Positions 17,765 to 26,373 are shown, counted from the stretch's first letter. The stretch: 58,345 bases of DNA from Alkalibacter sp964582705 (GCA_964582705.1 CAZOTE010000003.1:1-58345), one strand, 5' to 3'. Notes: a model not told the origin generated them from the sequence alone. Numbers and translations are program-made.

Positions 17765-18103
17765 TTAAAACATTCCCGGCAGGTTCATACCTCCGGTTAT
17801 TTTTGCCATTTCAGCACTTACCATTTCTTCCGCTTTTCTCAAAGCTTCGTTGACCGCAGCTAAAACAAGGTCTTCAAGCATTTCTACGTCGTCCTCATCT
17901 ACGACTTCCGGATTTATCTTAATTGAAACTATCTCTTTTTTACCCGTAGCAACAGCAGTGACCGCTCCGCCCCCTGCAGTGGCTTCAACTTCCCTTTCCT
18001 GCACCTCAGCCTGAACCTTTTGCATATCAGCCTGCATCTTCTGTACCTGCTTCATCATATTGTTCATATTTCCCATTCCACCTGGAAATTTATTTCTCGC
18101 CAT
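17765..18103 (-). CDS. YbaB/EbfC family nucleoid-associated protein
   Basis: Small DNA-binding dimer found between dnaX and recR in most bacteria. 112 aa from ATG 18103, which is preceded by AGGAGGAG; the longer open frame to 18151 lacks a site. The N-terminus is Met/Gln-rich (GNMNNMMKQVQKMQADMQ), followed by the family core with VSIKINPEVVDEDDVEMLEDL and a C-terminal helix. Operon position supports the call. Confidence 0.96.
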   Translation of the reverse strand: MARNKFPGGMGNMNNMMKQVQKMQADMQKVQAEVQEREVEATAGGGAVTAVATGKKEIVSIKINPEVVDEDDVEMLEDLVLAAVNEALRKAEEMVSAEMAKITGGMNLPGMF

Positions 18104-18122
18104 TTTTACTCCTCCTAAAAAA

Positions 18123-19646
18123 TTATTTAAATTCAACCTTGTCTTCACCAAACAAATCCAAAGGAAGCTTGTTTACAAGGTAATCATTCTGAGTCTTTAC
18201 TTGGATGCTTATCTTCACACCCCGGCCTAATATCTTCTTGGCTGTGCTTTCTATGTAGGCCTTTTCCTCTTCAACCTTCTTGCTGTGAAATTCATCTCCT
18301 TGGTTGTAACTGATAATGATTTTATCACCGTCAGCTTTAGCCCTGCCTACTCCTAAGGACATTCCTAAAACCTTTTTGTCCTTGCTTATATATTTTACCA
18401 CTGAGGCAAAATCTGCATCCTTGCCCTGCTTTGGCTCATCTGATATCTTTTCATGTGCTTGTGGATCTTTTTTAACGTATCCTGTTTCCGGCTCCCTTGC
18501 CACTGAAGCCTGCCTTGCAGGTTTCTCAACCCGGGTAGAAGCCGCCTTTACGGCTGATTCTTCCATGGTGCAGAGTCTTATTAAAGTGACCTCCATGAGG
18601 ATCTTTGGCAACGCGGTAAATTTCAGCTTGTTTTCTCTGTCGGTAAGAACATCTATTATCGAGCTTATCCGCTCCATGGTCTTCATGTTGCTCCCGGCAA
18701 GAAGTCCGCTGGACTCGTCTTTTATTTCGATGAGCATATTGGTGTTTTTTGTTATCCCATAGATCAAAACGTCTCGAAATCCGCTTATAAGCTGATGGAT
18801 AAGCTGAACCATTTCCTTGCCTGCGTTATAGGCGTTGTCCAAATTATCCAGGGCTCTTTTTACGTCTCTGTCCAAGACAGCCTCAATCATCGAATATACG
18901 ATCTCATTGTCGGTGATGCCTAGAATGGACTTTACCTCTTCATACTCTATCAGGTCGTCTTTGCTGATTGACATACACTGATCAAGGATGCTAAGAGCAT
19001 CTCTCATTGCTCCGTCAGCATTCCTGGCAATTAGCTTCAGGGCAGCTTCTTCTATCTCAATCTGGGTATCTTTACAGATATATACCATTCTTCTTATAAT
19101 CTCTTCAGAGGTCAGACTGCGAAAATTAAATCGCTGACACCTTGAGAGTATGGTTGCCGGAAGCTTATTGGGTTCAGTGGTTGCGAGTATGAATATGGCA
19201 TGAGCTGGAGGTTCCTCCAAAGTCTTTAGAAGGGCATTGAAAGCCTCCATCGTAAGCATGTGGACCTCATCTATGATATATACCTTGTACCTGCCCACTG
19301 CAGGCATGTACTTGACCTTGTCACGCAGATCTCTGATTTCGTCCACTCCTCTGTTTGAGGCGGCATCGATTTCGATGATGTCCATGACGCTGCTAGTCTC
19401 CAAATCTGCACATGTTTTGCAGTTGTTGCATGGTTCTCCGGTTTCGGATTCGGGACAGTTCACAGCTCTGGCAAAAATCTTTGCCGCGGATGTCTTTCCT
19501 GTACCTCTTGTTCCGCTGAATAGATATGCATGGGCTATCTTGTCCATGGTTATTTGATTTTTTAAAATAGAAACTACATTTTCCTGGCCTATAATATCCT
19601 CGAAGCGCTTAGGCCGGTATTTTCTATATAATGCTACGTATTCCAT
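18123..19646 (-). CDS. dnaX: DNA polymerase III subunits gamma/tau
   Basis: Clamp-loader ATPase. 507 aa from ATG 19646 (MEYVALYRKYRPKRF), which has AGGAG 7 nt upstream. The open frame continues 74 codons further, but that stretch is antisense-free non-coding sequence and runs into the SRP RNA gene, so it is not protein. Walker A GTRGTGKTSA is near 45, the zinc cysteines are in CPESETGEPCNNCKTC, Walker B is IDEVHML and the sensor region is LATTEPNKLPATILSRCQ. The C-terminal region after about 370 is a short tau-like tail. No slippery heptamer was obvious. Confidence 0.97.
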   Translation of the reverse strand: MEYVALYRKYRPKRFEDIIGQENVVSILKNQITMDKIAHAYLFSGTRGTGKTSAAKIFARAVNCPESETGEPCNNCKTCADLETSSVMDIIEIDAASNRGVDEIRDLRDKVKYMPAVGRYKVYIIDEVHMLTMEAFNALLKTLEEPPAHAIFILATTEPNKLPATILSRCQRFNFRSLTSEEIIRRMVYICKDTQIEIEEAALKLIARNADGAMRDALSILDQCMSISKDDLIEYEEVKSILGITDNEIVYSMIEAVLDRDVKRALDNLDNAYNAGKEMVQLIHQLISGFRDVLIYGITKNTNMLIEIKDESSGLLAGSNMKTMERISSIIDVLTDRENKLKFTALPKILMEVTLIRLCTMEESAVKAASTRVEKPARQASVAREPETGYVKKDPQAHEKISDEPKQGKDADFASVVKYISKDKKVLGMSLGVGRAKADGDKIIISYNQGDEFHSKKVEEEKAYIESTAKKILGRGVKISIQVKTQNDYLVNKLPLDLFGEDKVEFK

Positions 19647-19702
19647 CCATATGCTCCTATAATCGTATTGAAACCCTTGCGCCTTTATTATGTAATGAAA
19701 AT

Positions 19703-19975
19703 AAAAAAATGTCGTGCACCCTTCGTCGAATGCACCTGTAGAGCGAAACGAATCAGCCAGCTCAAACCAGGTTGACCTGCGGCACATAGAATTCCTGCTT
19801 ACCGCTGCTTCCTTCCGGACCTGACGGGGTTCACAAGTATCTATTGCACAGGGCCCGGCTCTCAACACCGCTTAAAACGCTCCTGACCTCTAAAAATGCA
19901 TCCTCTGTCGGGAATTCGATCCTGCTACAGCGGATTGCAGGTACAGGGCACCGCTAACTCCCCATCTAGCACGAC
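19703..19975 (-). ncRNA. ffs: signal recognition particle RNA, large (Bacillus-type) form
   Basis: The mature RNA is about 19711-19975 (265 nt); the first bases of the range are the terminal T-run. The minus strand carries the universal SRP domain IV block GTCAGGTCCGGAAGGAAGCA near 19805-19825. The 5' Alu-domain segment contains GGGGAGTTAGCGGTGCCCTG, typical of clostridial and bacillar scRNA. The 5' GTCGTGC pairs with the 3' GCACGAC, closing the molecule. T-runs follow the 3' end. The gene lies just ahead of dnaX, its usual place in Firmicutes. Confidence 0.95.
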
Positions 19976-20044
19976 AAAAGTGTATGTCAACCCTCAAAAG
20001 AGCTACAAACAATTTTTAGTTGGCTACCAAAAGCCACATATTGA

Positions 20045-20072
20045 ATTGTACCATACTGAGTGAAAATTGCAA
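20045..20072 (-). promoter_or_regulatory. probable SRP RNA promoter
   Basis: Minus strand TTGCAA (20067-20072), 16-nt spacer, TACAAT (20045-20050) with extended TGG. A start about 60 nt ahead of the mature 5' end would imply a processed precursor, as known for Bacillus scRNA. Confidence 0.55.
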
Positions 20073-20078
20073 GAAAAA

Positions 20079-21233
20079 TCAGCTGATAGTCCCTGCCTTT
20101 TCCTCCGCATGTTTTCTGGCCCAACGGTCTATTTCCAAGATTTCCTCAAGTCCCGGCTCTTTTATTGGCACATGCAATTCCATAACAGATTCGATAATCT
20201 TAGATATATCCAAAAAAGATATCTCTTTGTTTAAAAATTTATCGACCATTATCTCGTTAGCACCGTTAAGAACTACGGGCATGCTTCCTCCTGCTTCAAG
20301 CGCATCGTATGCTAGCTTGAGACATCTAAACTTATTTACATCAGGTTTTCTAAATTCCAAAGTCCCTATTTCAGCAAGGTTCAAGCTTTTCGTATTATTT
20401 TCGTGCCTTTCAGGATATAACAGGGCCAGCTGAATTGCCACCCTCATGTCCGGTTCTCCCAGTTGAGCCATGGAGGAATGATCCTTAAACTCAACCAAAG
20501 AATGAATGATGCTTTGAGGATGTATTATAACGTCGATTTCTGCAGGCTTAAGGTCAAACAGCCATTTAGCCTCTATAACTTCCAGACCTTTGTTCATCAG
20601 TGTTGACGAGTCTATGGTGACCTTTTTGCCCATGGACCAGTTGGGATGCTTTAAAGCCTGCTCTACAGTAACCTCTTCAAGCTGTTTTATGTCGTAGTCC
20701 CTAAAAGGACCTCCAGATGCCGTCAGGCTTATCTTTGATAGGTACTTACGCTGGTTTCCTATCAAGCATTGAAATATGGCGCTGTGCTCGCTGTCTACAG
20801 GATATAAATCCACGTCATGTGCTTTAGCCAGATCTATGACTAAGCTTCCACCGGCCACCAAGGTTTCCTTGTTTGCAAGGGCGATATCTTTTCCCTTTTT
20901 TATTGCCTCTATCGTAGGAATAAGTCCCGCCATTCCAGGTATTGCCGTAACCACCCGCTGTGCACTGTCCCAGGCAGCAGCCGCAGATATACCTTCAATG
21001 CCTTCCAATACCTCGTACTTCCCCTTGAGCCTTTTTCGAAGCTCGTCCGCTTTTTTCTCATCCCATACCGCTACGATTTCCGGTTTGAACTCCAGTGCCT
21101 GTTTTTCTAGAAGGTCGATATTCTCATTTCCCGTAATTGCCACAACGGATATCTTGTCTCCATGATTTCTTACGACATCCAGAGTCTGAGTGCCGATTGA
21201 TCCAGTAGATCCCAATATGCTTATTTTAATCAT
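20079..21233 (-). CDS. dxr: 1-deoxy-D-xylulose 5-phosphate reductoisomerase
   Basis: Second step of the MEP isoprenoid pathway: NADPH- and divalent-metal-dependent conversion of DXP to MEP. 384 aa. The Rossmann motif GSTGSIG is at 8-14, the metal-binding block PVDSEHSAIFQ is central, followed by TASGGPFRD and the substrate loop NWSMGKKVTIDSSTLMNKGLEVIEA. It stands alone here, although in many Firmicutes it lies in a frr-uppS-cdsA operon. It has its own promoter upstream. Confidence 0.97.
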   Translation of the reverse strand: MIKISILGSTGSIGTQTLDVVRNHGDKISVVAITGNENIDLLEKQALEFKPEIVAVWDEKKADELRKRLKGKYEVLEGIEGISAAAAWDSAQRVVTAIPGMAGLIPTIEAIKKGKDIALANKETLVAGGSLVIDLAKAHDVDLYPVDSEHSAIFQCLIGNQRKYLSKISLTASGGPFRDYDIKQLEEVTVEQALKHPNWSMGKKVTIDSSTLMNKGLEVIEAKWLFDLKPAEIDVIIHPQSIIHSLVEFKDHSSMAQLGEPDMRVAIQLALLYPERHENNTKSLNLAEIGTLEFRKPDVNKFRCLKLAYDALEAGGSMPVVLNGANEIMVDKFLNKEISFLDISKIIESVMELHVPIKEPGLEEILEIDRWARKHAEEKAGTIS

Positions 21234-21271
21234 TAATACAACCCCTTATTGAAAATAATTTCACACGTTAT

Positions 21272-21300
21272 ATGATAACGGAGAAACATGGGGTTTTCAA
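21272..21300 (-). promoter_or_regulatory. dxr promoter
   Basis: Minus strand TTGAAA (21295-21300), 17-nt spacer, TATCAT (21272-21277), about 40 bp from the start codon. Confidence 0.55.
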
Positions 21301-21305
21301 CAAAA

Positions 21306-21710
21306 TTATGCATCGATATTGTCGGTTTTATAACCCCTGACAGCCAATGCCATCATCACCGCTCCTACGACAAAAAATATTACATGAAGCTGATTGATGC
21401 CAGCTAGGATAATGCATTGTACAACGATCCACAAGGCAAGTATGCCACCCTGTGAAAATGAAAGCAAAGGAAATATTTTACTGTTTTTCATCCCCGCCCA
21501 AGCAACGAAAAGATTGCCAAGACCTATGATTACGAACAGGAAGAGTCCCGGAATCAGAAAGTCATCAAAAGGTCCATGCCTCAAAGCAACATCTGCATCT
21601 ATGCCCACCAAATTGCCTGTGGGATCATATATGGCTGCAGCTCCTCCGAAAATTGCGCCCAGTCCAACAAAAATGTGTATGCCTGCCTGAACTTTTTTTA
21701 ACAAGGACAT
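21306..21710 (-). CDS. four-helix membrane protein of unknown function
   Basis: Not recognised. 134 aa, nearly all hydrophobic, with four predicted membrane helices at about 5-28, 48-72, 80-100 and 104-124. A GGGAGG site precedes the ATG. The loop after helix 1 holds a polar stretch with several Asp (DPTGNLVGIDADVALRHGPFDD). It ends just before the dxr promoter and has an extended -10 promoter overlapping the tRNA-Ser promoter region on the other strand. No function is assigned. Confidence 0.8.
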   Translation of the reverse strand: MSLLKKVQAGIHIFVGLGAIFGGAAAIYDPTGNLVGIDADVALRHGPFDDFLIPGLFLFVIIGLGNLFVAWAGMKNSKIFPLLSFSQGGILALWIVVQCIILAGINQLHVIFFVVGAVMMALAVRGYKTDNIDA

Positions 21711-21755
21711 GGAAATTCCTCCCCCTCATATTTTCGTCCCTTAACTTACAAAACA

Positions 21756-21761
21756 ATTATA
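21756..21761 (-). promoter_or_regulatory. extended -10 promoter of the four-helix membrane gene
   Basis: Minus strand TATAAT preceded by TGG. It has no clear -35 and overlaps the upstream edge of the divergent tRNA promoter. Confidence 0.45.
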
Positions 21762-21770
21762 CCATATTGA

Positions 21771-21799
21771 TTGACAAGCCACCCGTACATCTGTATAAT
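21771..21799 (+). promoter_or_regulatory. tRNA-Ser promoter (full consensus)
   Basis: TTGACA (21771-21776), exactly 17 nt, TATAAT (21794-21799): a perfect sigma-A promoter, about 16 bp before the likely 5' leader of the tRNA. Confidence 0.9.
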
Positions 21800-21822
21800 A
21801 ATATTCTGCGACAACAACATCC

Positions 21823-21913
21823 GGAGAGGTGTCCGAGCGGCCGAAGGAGCACGCCTGGAAAGCGTGTGTGCGTCACAAGCGTACCGAGGGTTCAAATCCC
21901 TCTCTCTCCGCCA
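21823..21913 (+). tRNA. tRNA-Ser (anticodon GGA)
   Basis: 91 nt with encoded CCA (21911-21913). The acceptor arm GGAGAGG pairs with TCTCTCC, with a G-T closing pair. The anticodon arm is CACGCCT-GGA-AAGCGTG. There is a long serine-type variable arm, and the T arm GAGGG-TTCAAAT-CCCTC is intact. Discriminator base G. Reads UCC/UCU codons. Confidence 0.97.
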
Positions 21914-21925
21914 TATACTAAAAGC

Positions 21926-21950
21926 AATCACCTATAAGGTGATTTTTTTT
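21926..21950 (+). terminator. intrinsic terminator after tRNA-Ser
   Basis: 8-bp stem AATCACCT/AGGTGATT (21926-21933 with 21937-21944) followed by eight T. Confidence 0.88.
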
Positions 21951-21970
21951 CGTGCAAACTGAGATACAGC

Positions 21971-22030
21971 ATCAAACTGCCAGTGCAATATACAAAGCTT
22001 GCTTTAAATATATTGCACTGGCAGTTTGAT
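21971..22030. repeat. perfect 22-bp inverted repeat (repeat unit A)
   Basis: Arms 21971-21992 and 22009-22030 are exact reverse complements around a 16-nt loop (21993-22008). The inner 38 bp (21982-22019) recurs almost exactly at 22161-22198. There is no T-run directly after the stem. It lies in a 250-bp gene-free stretch between tRNA-Ser and the CPBP protease gene. Confidence 0.9.
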
Positions 22031-22048
22031 ATTGGGCGAAGCCCTCGA

Positions 22049-22074
22049 ACTCAGATACCTAGGTGTCTGAGTTG
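22049..22074. repeat. 12-bp hairpin between the two repeat units
   Basis: AACTCAGATACC and GGTGTCTGAGTT pair with one G-T. A hairpin of unknown role in the same gene-free stretch. Confidence 0.6.
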
Positions 22075-22160
22075 CTGAATCAATGTTCACAAATATGCCA
22101 TTAGAGGCTTACTTTAAATACGTTGCAATAAATATCAAGCAACACTTATTACTGCAACAC

Positions 22161-22198
22161 AGTGCAGTATACAAAGCTTGCTTTAAATATATTGCACT
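22161..22198. repeat. second copy of the 38-bp hairpin (repeat unit B)
   Basis: Same sequence as 21982-22019 except one base in the left arm (a G-T pair in the stem). The 16-nt loop is identical. It abuts the stop codon of the CPBP gene and may also act in transcription termination there. A third, degenerate half-copy is at about 22115-22140. Confidence 0.85.
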
Positions 22199-22199
22199 T

Positions 22200-23135
22200 T
22201 CAAAAATACAATACCACATTTAATCCTACATACAGAGCCAACAAAATCCCCATAGGCGCATTTACAAAAAGCCCCTTCCACGATACATGGCTGACCGGCA
22301 TCTCGTAGCCATTTTCCCTTATCATCTTTTTTATATAGTGTACAGTCATGTACACTCCAGCTATAAGCAATGATAAGGCGATTACTATCATCAATAAGTT
22401 GTCCATAAAGCCGGTCTCCAAAGGCTGCACCTCCAGGATATCCTGGATATCGAAGATTTCCGGAAAAGATTCAGCCATCATTTTGAGTGTCGCAAGAACC
22501 GCGAAAGACGTGAAGTTGTTAAAAAAGTGGAATAGTATTCCTCCCCAAAGAGATCCGGTGACCAATACTATAGCCGCCATTATTATTCCAAGGGCGGTGG
22601 CATATCCCAGCTGACCCAAATCTATATGCATCAGACCAAAAAGCACCCCCGTCACAACAGAGGCCTGCAAAAGGCTCACATCTCTGAAATGGTCTAAAAT
22701 GACTCCCCTTATGAATACCTCCTCCAAGATTACAGGTATTACTGCAACCGCTATGAAAAACACCCACAGATTGGGCACCATTTCGAATACCCTGATAGTG
22801 ACTTCTCCGGAATCTATCCTTGCCAAGACAGCAACAAGGTAATTTATTCCGTATTTGATTAAAAAGCTTATTAAAAAAAGTTGAAATATTCTCCAGACGT
22901 TCTTTGCCGACAATCCAACATCGAGCTTCAGGGTGGATATTATGGGCTGTCCGGTAGCTACCAAATAGACCAAGCATGGAATCAATACGTCAACTAGCTG
23001 GTGATAGAGAGCGAATTCTTCATAAAAAAACGCACCGATCACTAGATTTCCGGTAATAAAAACAATAAACAATACTAAAAACAGCCATAATCCGCTTCTG
23101 TGGTTCTTCTCTTTCAATAAATTCATTAAACTCAC
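22200..23135 (-). CDS. CPBP family intramembrane glutamic endopeptidase
   Basis: Polytopic membrane protease of the CAAX-processing/Abi family. 311 aa with about eight membrane helices. The three conserved motifs are visible: EEVFIRG (Glu-Glu-x3-Arg), FGLMH (Phe-x3-His) and HFFNN. Substrate unknown; relatives process prenylated proteins or confer bacteriocin immunity. It starts 7 nt after the stop of the ABC permease gene in a PH-domain / ATPase / permease / protease operon, so a role in envelope maintenance or peptide resistance is an inference from context. Confidence 0.9.
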   Translation of the reverse strand: MSLMNLLKEKNHRSGLWLFLVLFIVFITGNLVIGAFFYEEFALYHQLVDVLIPCLVYLVATGQPIISTLKLDVGLSAKNVWRIFQLFLISFLIKYGINYLVAVLARIDSGEVTIRVFEMVPNLWVFFIAVAVIPVILEEVFIRGVILDHFRDVSLLQASVVTGVLFGLMHIDLGQLGYATALGIIMAAIVLVTGSLWGGILFHFFNNFTSFAVLATLKMMAESFPEIFDIQDILEVQPLETGFMDNLLMIVIALSLLIAGVYMTVHYIKKMIRENGYEMPVSHVSWKGLFVNAPMGILLALYVGLNVVLYF

Positions 23136-23142
23136 CCTCTGT

Positions 23143-24789
23143 CTAATTGATTCTGTTGTACAAGCTGTAAACGAGGGCTGTCATCAAGGTGCTTGCAACA
23201 ATCAGAATGCCCACCAAAACCTCAACGGAAAGCCCTGCCACATTAAAAAGAAAGTATATGGCAAATCCCATAGCCGCTCCAAAAGCAATTGCTGCCAGCA
23301 TATTGAACAGCACATTTAAGTTTTGCTTTACAGCCTTTTGAGGATCGTCCCAGTCCAATTTCGGCCTATAAGTGTCAACCAAAACACCAAAGCCTATTAC
23401 TGGAACTGAACTTGCCAACCCTCCTATTAAAGCAAATGCCACAGTAGAAACTTCAAGCTTTAAAATAAAGATCAGCGGCACTAAGAAAAACATCATGGCC
23501 GTTGTCTGAAGGATTATTGGGAAAATCATCCTTCCCATAAAAGCATCTCTTTTAGAAACCGGTACGACCGCATTTACCCAACTTGCTTTGCCTTCCCTTG
23601 AGACCGTAGTGGACTGAGTTGGGTTCGTGCCTGCAATAAATACAAATATGCCTATCAGCAAAAATGTAAAGATATCCTTGAAATCTCTGTATAGCTCGGT
23701 GAACATATCCAATTCTCCACCACCGGAAATCAACGGCATCAATATCATTATCACTGGAATTATGACTACTATGCTGACACAATTAAAAAGGTATATGGGC
23801 GTTCGGAGCACCATTTTCATATCATTTAAAAAGATGGCCTTCCAGGGGGAGCTTGCTACCACATCCTTGTCGTACTCCAAGGCTATATGCTTTTTAACGC
23901 TGTCGCTCTTGTTAAAATACCCTTGTACGTAAAGTTTTTTTCCGGCAACTACCACTCCCAAACCAAATACTACGGAAGCTGCCCCATATAAAAGAAAACT
24001 AATTATGCCGCTCGCAGTGTTCGATTCGTACAGTCCCTTGCTTAGCCATATTGCCGGCGGATAGGTTCTTCCAACTATATTCACCAAGCTATTTTGATTT
24101 CTAAGCAGCGCCTCGATATACTCCCCCTCGCTTCCAGGAGGTATCGCTGTTGCCGCCCTATTTACAAGAAACTGGAATAATATTATTATCACTAGAAACA
24201 GAAATAAGCTGACCGTCCTCAAAATATCTTTTTTGCCTTCAATATTTACGAACTTCATAATAAACATAACAATAACAGTCCCTATGCTTAAAGGTATTAC
24301 GGGAAGAAGTAGAACACCTATTGCAAAAAAAAGAGCGTAGAGCACTCCCCCCATATCTTCAAATGGGATAAAAAACACAGGAGCCAATATAGGCACGACT
24401 ATCATATATTCGTATACCACCATGTTTATGAACTTTGCAGACACGATGGTCTCTTCCTTAATTGGAAGAAACAGCAGCTTATCCAGATCTTTCGAAAAAT
24501 AAAAGGTAGACATGGCGTATATCAAACCGAAAAACAGCACCACTATTGCCGCCGCTGAAAAAGTCATCGCAAAAATCGCCCCCTCCTGCCCTAGGACGAA
24601 AAGCTGTATGTACACTGTATTCAACAATTTTATATACATATTATAGACAGGTATCAGCGAGGCAAATACAAGGATCAACAACAGGGCCATCCCCAACTTT
24701 TTCTTGTCCGTTTTGGCATCGTGAATAAACTTGGAAAAACCGAAGTTTGCATTAAGGAGTGTTTTCGTCAAAATCAACATTTCTTTCAT
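23143..24789 (-). CDS. ABC-2-type exporter permease
   Basis: 548 aa with about twelve to fourteen predicted membrane segments and few soluble regions, matching the long permeases of putative ABC exporters in Firmicutes. The start overlaps the ATPase stop by 4 nt (ATGA type), showing coupling. A conserved-looking central loop has TNPTQSTTVSREGKASW. The substrate cannot be told from sequence. It forms the transporter with the product of 24786-25511. Confidence 0.85.
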   Translation of the reverse strand: MKEMLILTKTLLNANFGFSKFIHDAKTDKKKLGMALLLILVFASLIPVYNMYIKLLNTVYIQLFVLGQEGAIFAMTFSAAAIVVLFFGLIYAMSTFYFSKDLDKLLFLPIKEETIVSAKFINMVVYEYMIVVPILAPVFFIPFEDMGGVLYALFFAIGVLLLPVIPLSIGTVIVMFIMKFVNIEGKKDILRTVSLFLFLVIIILFQFLVNRAATAIPPGSEGEYIEALLRNQNSLVNIVGRTYPPAIWLSKGLYESNTASGIISFLLYGAASVVFGLGVVVAGKKLYVQGYFNKSDSVKKHIALEYDKDVVASSPWKAIFLNDMKMVLRTPIYLFNCVSIVVIIPVIMILMPLISGGGELDMFTELYRDFKDIFTFLLIGIFVFIAGTNPTQSTTVSREGKASWVNAVVPVSKRDAFMGRMIFPIILQTTAMMFFLVPLIFILKLEVSTVAFALIGGLASSVPVIGFGVLVDTYRPKLDWDDPQKAVKQNLNVLFNMLAAIAFGAAMGFAIYFLFNVAGLSVEVLVGILIVASTLMTALVYSLYNRIN

Positions 24790-25511
24790 ATTTCTGTCAA
24801 CTCCAAAAATATTTTTTCAAGGCTCTCCTTGTCCCTTGCATCTCCCTTGAGCTGTTCCATGGTGCCTTGGGCTATGATTTTTCCTTTGTTTATTATCGCT
24901 ATCCTATCACATATCTTTTCAGCCACTTCAAGCACATGTGTGGAAAAAAACACACTTTTGCCTTCTGCGCACCTTTTTTTCATAAGTTCTTTCAGATTGT
25001 ATGATGATTTCGGGTCAAGTCCCACCATGGGCTCATCCAGTATGAAGACCATGGGATCGTGAAGCAGGGCTCCTATGAGAACTATCTTTTGCTTCATACC
25101 GTGGGAGTAGCTGCTTATAGGATCATTGACCGCTTTTTCCATATCAAATAGATTCAAGTATCTTTCAATTTCACTCTTTCTTTTCTCTTTGTCCACCCCA
25201 TAGACGTCTCCCATGAAATTTAGGTACTCGATTCCCTTGAGTTTTTCGAAAACCTCGTGATTGTCGGGGACGTAGCTGAACTGCCTTTTGGAATTGATGG
25301 AATCTACCTGATTGTTTATGCCGTTTATATATATGGTTCCAGCATCCGGCTTCAATAACCCCACTATCATTTTAATGGTAGTCGTCTTGCCAGCTCCGTT
25401 TGGACCTAAAAACCCAAATATCTCACCTGGCTTAACTTCAAAACTAATATTGTCTACCGCTTTAATTTTTCCCGATCCATATGATTTGGATACTCCTTCA
25501 ACCTTGAGCAT
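24786..25511 (-). CDS. ABC transporter ATP-binding protein
   Basis: 241 aa. Walker A GPNGAGKTTT at about 36-45, Q-loop within FSYVPDN, signature SYSHGMKQK (a variant of LSGGQ typical of exporter ATPases), Walker B VFILDEPMVGLDP and H-loop STHVLE. It pairs with the overlapping permease gene. The ATG follows an AGGAGG site 14 nt after the PH-domain gene. Confidence 0.95.
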   Translation of the reverse strand: MLKVEGVSKSYGSGKIKAVDNISFEVKPGEIFGFLGPNGAGKTTTIKMIVGLLKPDAGTIYINGINNQVDSINSKRQFSYVPDNHEVFEKLKGIEYLNFMGDVYGVDKEKRKSEIERYLNLFDMEKAVNDPISSYSHGMKQKIVLIGALLHDPMVFILDEPMVGLDPKSSYNLKELMKKRCAEGKSVFFSTHVLEVAEKICDRIAIINKGKIIAQGTMEQLKGDARDKESLEKIFLELTEI

Positions 25512-25525
25512 ACTTTTCCTCCTGA

Positions 25526-26068
25526 TTAATAATTAATTTTTTTGATCTTTGTTTCAAATTCAGATACGAATTCATCGAATTCGTCAGGTCCAAAGAAGTA
25601 AAAGTCATCTCGCGTCTTGACAACAAGTACGCGGCTTCCATTTGCGAGCAGGTATGCCCTATCCCCGTTGCTTAATGTGAATCGGCCTTCTCTAAACGAA
25701 CCTATAGATGTTCCCATGATCCTTCTCACCGGCGCGTACTGCCTGTCCGCATTCCAGTCTATGATGTAAGCATCGGTCATATCCACCTGGGCGATCTCTA
25801 CGCTTTTAAACCCCGTTAAGAATACCGCCTTTAAATACCCATCTTCAATCTTCACCACATTTAAAAACCTCATGGCAACAAACAAGCCCACAGTCAACAA
25901 GGCAACCGCTACCATAAGCCCTAGCTCCAACACGGCTTTTTTTGACCTTCTATCTGACTTTTCCTGCCTTGCGAACTTTATGACAGCCAGCACCATAAGA
26001 ATTCCAACTACAAACAAAACTCCTAAAAAGACTATACCCCCTATGCTTTCTACCGATACTCTGTACAT
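25526..26068 (-). CDS. membrane protein with bacterial PH-like domain
   Basis: 180 aa. Two membrane segments (about 10-30 and 48-68) are followed by a cytosolic-size beta-rich domain. The pattern KIEDGYLKAVFLTGFKSVEIAQVD, then GSFREGRFTLSNGDRAYLLAN, is that of bacterial PH-like domains in small membrane proteins. First gene of the operon with the ABC exporter and CPBP protease. Its exact role is unknown; PH-like domains of this kind often accompany transport or envelope-stress genes. Confidence 0.7.
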   Translation of the reverse strand: MYRVSVESIGGIVFLGVLFVVGILMVLAVIKFARQEKSDRRSKKAVLELGLMVAVALLTVGLFVAMRFLNVVKIEDGYLKAVFLTGFKSVEIAQVDMTDAYIIDWNADRQYAPVRRIMGTSIGSFREGRFTLSNGDRAYLLANGSRVLVVKTRDDFYFFGPDEFDEFVSEFETKIKKINY

Positions 26069-26094
26069 GGCAGCCTCCTTTTTGCAATGAAATC

Positions 26095-26113
26095 GTAAAT
26101 CAGGTTGATTTAC
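26095..26113 (-). promoter_or_regulatory. 19-bp perfect palindrome upstream of the PH/ABC/CPBP operon
   Basis: GTAAATCA-ggt-TGATTTAC, an 8-3-8 inverted repeat 26 bp ahead of the start codon and downstream of possible AT-rich -10 sequences. Position and symmetry suggest an operator for a dimeric repressor such as a GntR- or TetR-type protein; no regulator gene is adjacent. Confidence 0.5.
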
Positions 26114-26268
26114 CGTCTAGAAACTTATTGATAAATATATAACGATGCTGTATAGTAGTACTAATACATTTTAGACTTTTGCTTTTCGCACGTGAAATTT
26201 AAATAGCTACAAAACCATTCTATTGCAAATACTGTTAAAAATCAATCCTCACAAGTCCTATACCTTGA

Positions 26269-26303
26269 TTCTACTTGATAATATAGTAGAAATAAATTAA
26301 AAT
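26269..26303 (+). promoter_or_regulatory. serC-serA-DUF1015 promoter with overlapping inverted repeat
   Basis: TTGATA (26275-26280), 17-nt spacer, TAAAAT (26298-26303). The inverted repeat TTCTACT (26269-26275) / AGTAGAA (26285-26291) straddles the -35 and early spacer, where a repressor would block polymerase. The rest of the 305-bp divergent gap is AT-rich with nothing further recognised. Confidence 0.6.
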
Positions 26304-26373
26304 ACAAGAATAGCTATTTTATTGCTACAAATGCAAAGTTAAATATTAATATATTAAATAAGGAGGATTTACT

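Noticed and set aside
19647..19868. N-terminal extension of the dnaX reading frame by 74 codons
   Set aside because: It runs through the SRP RNA gene and has no ribosome site; the conserved dnaX N-terminus begins at ATG 19646 with its own AGGAG.
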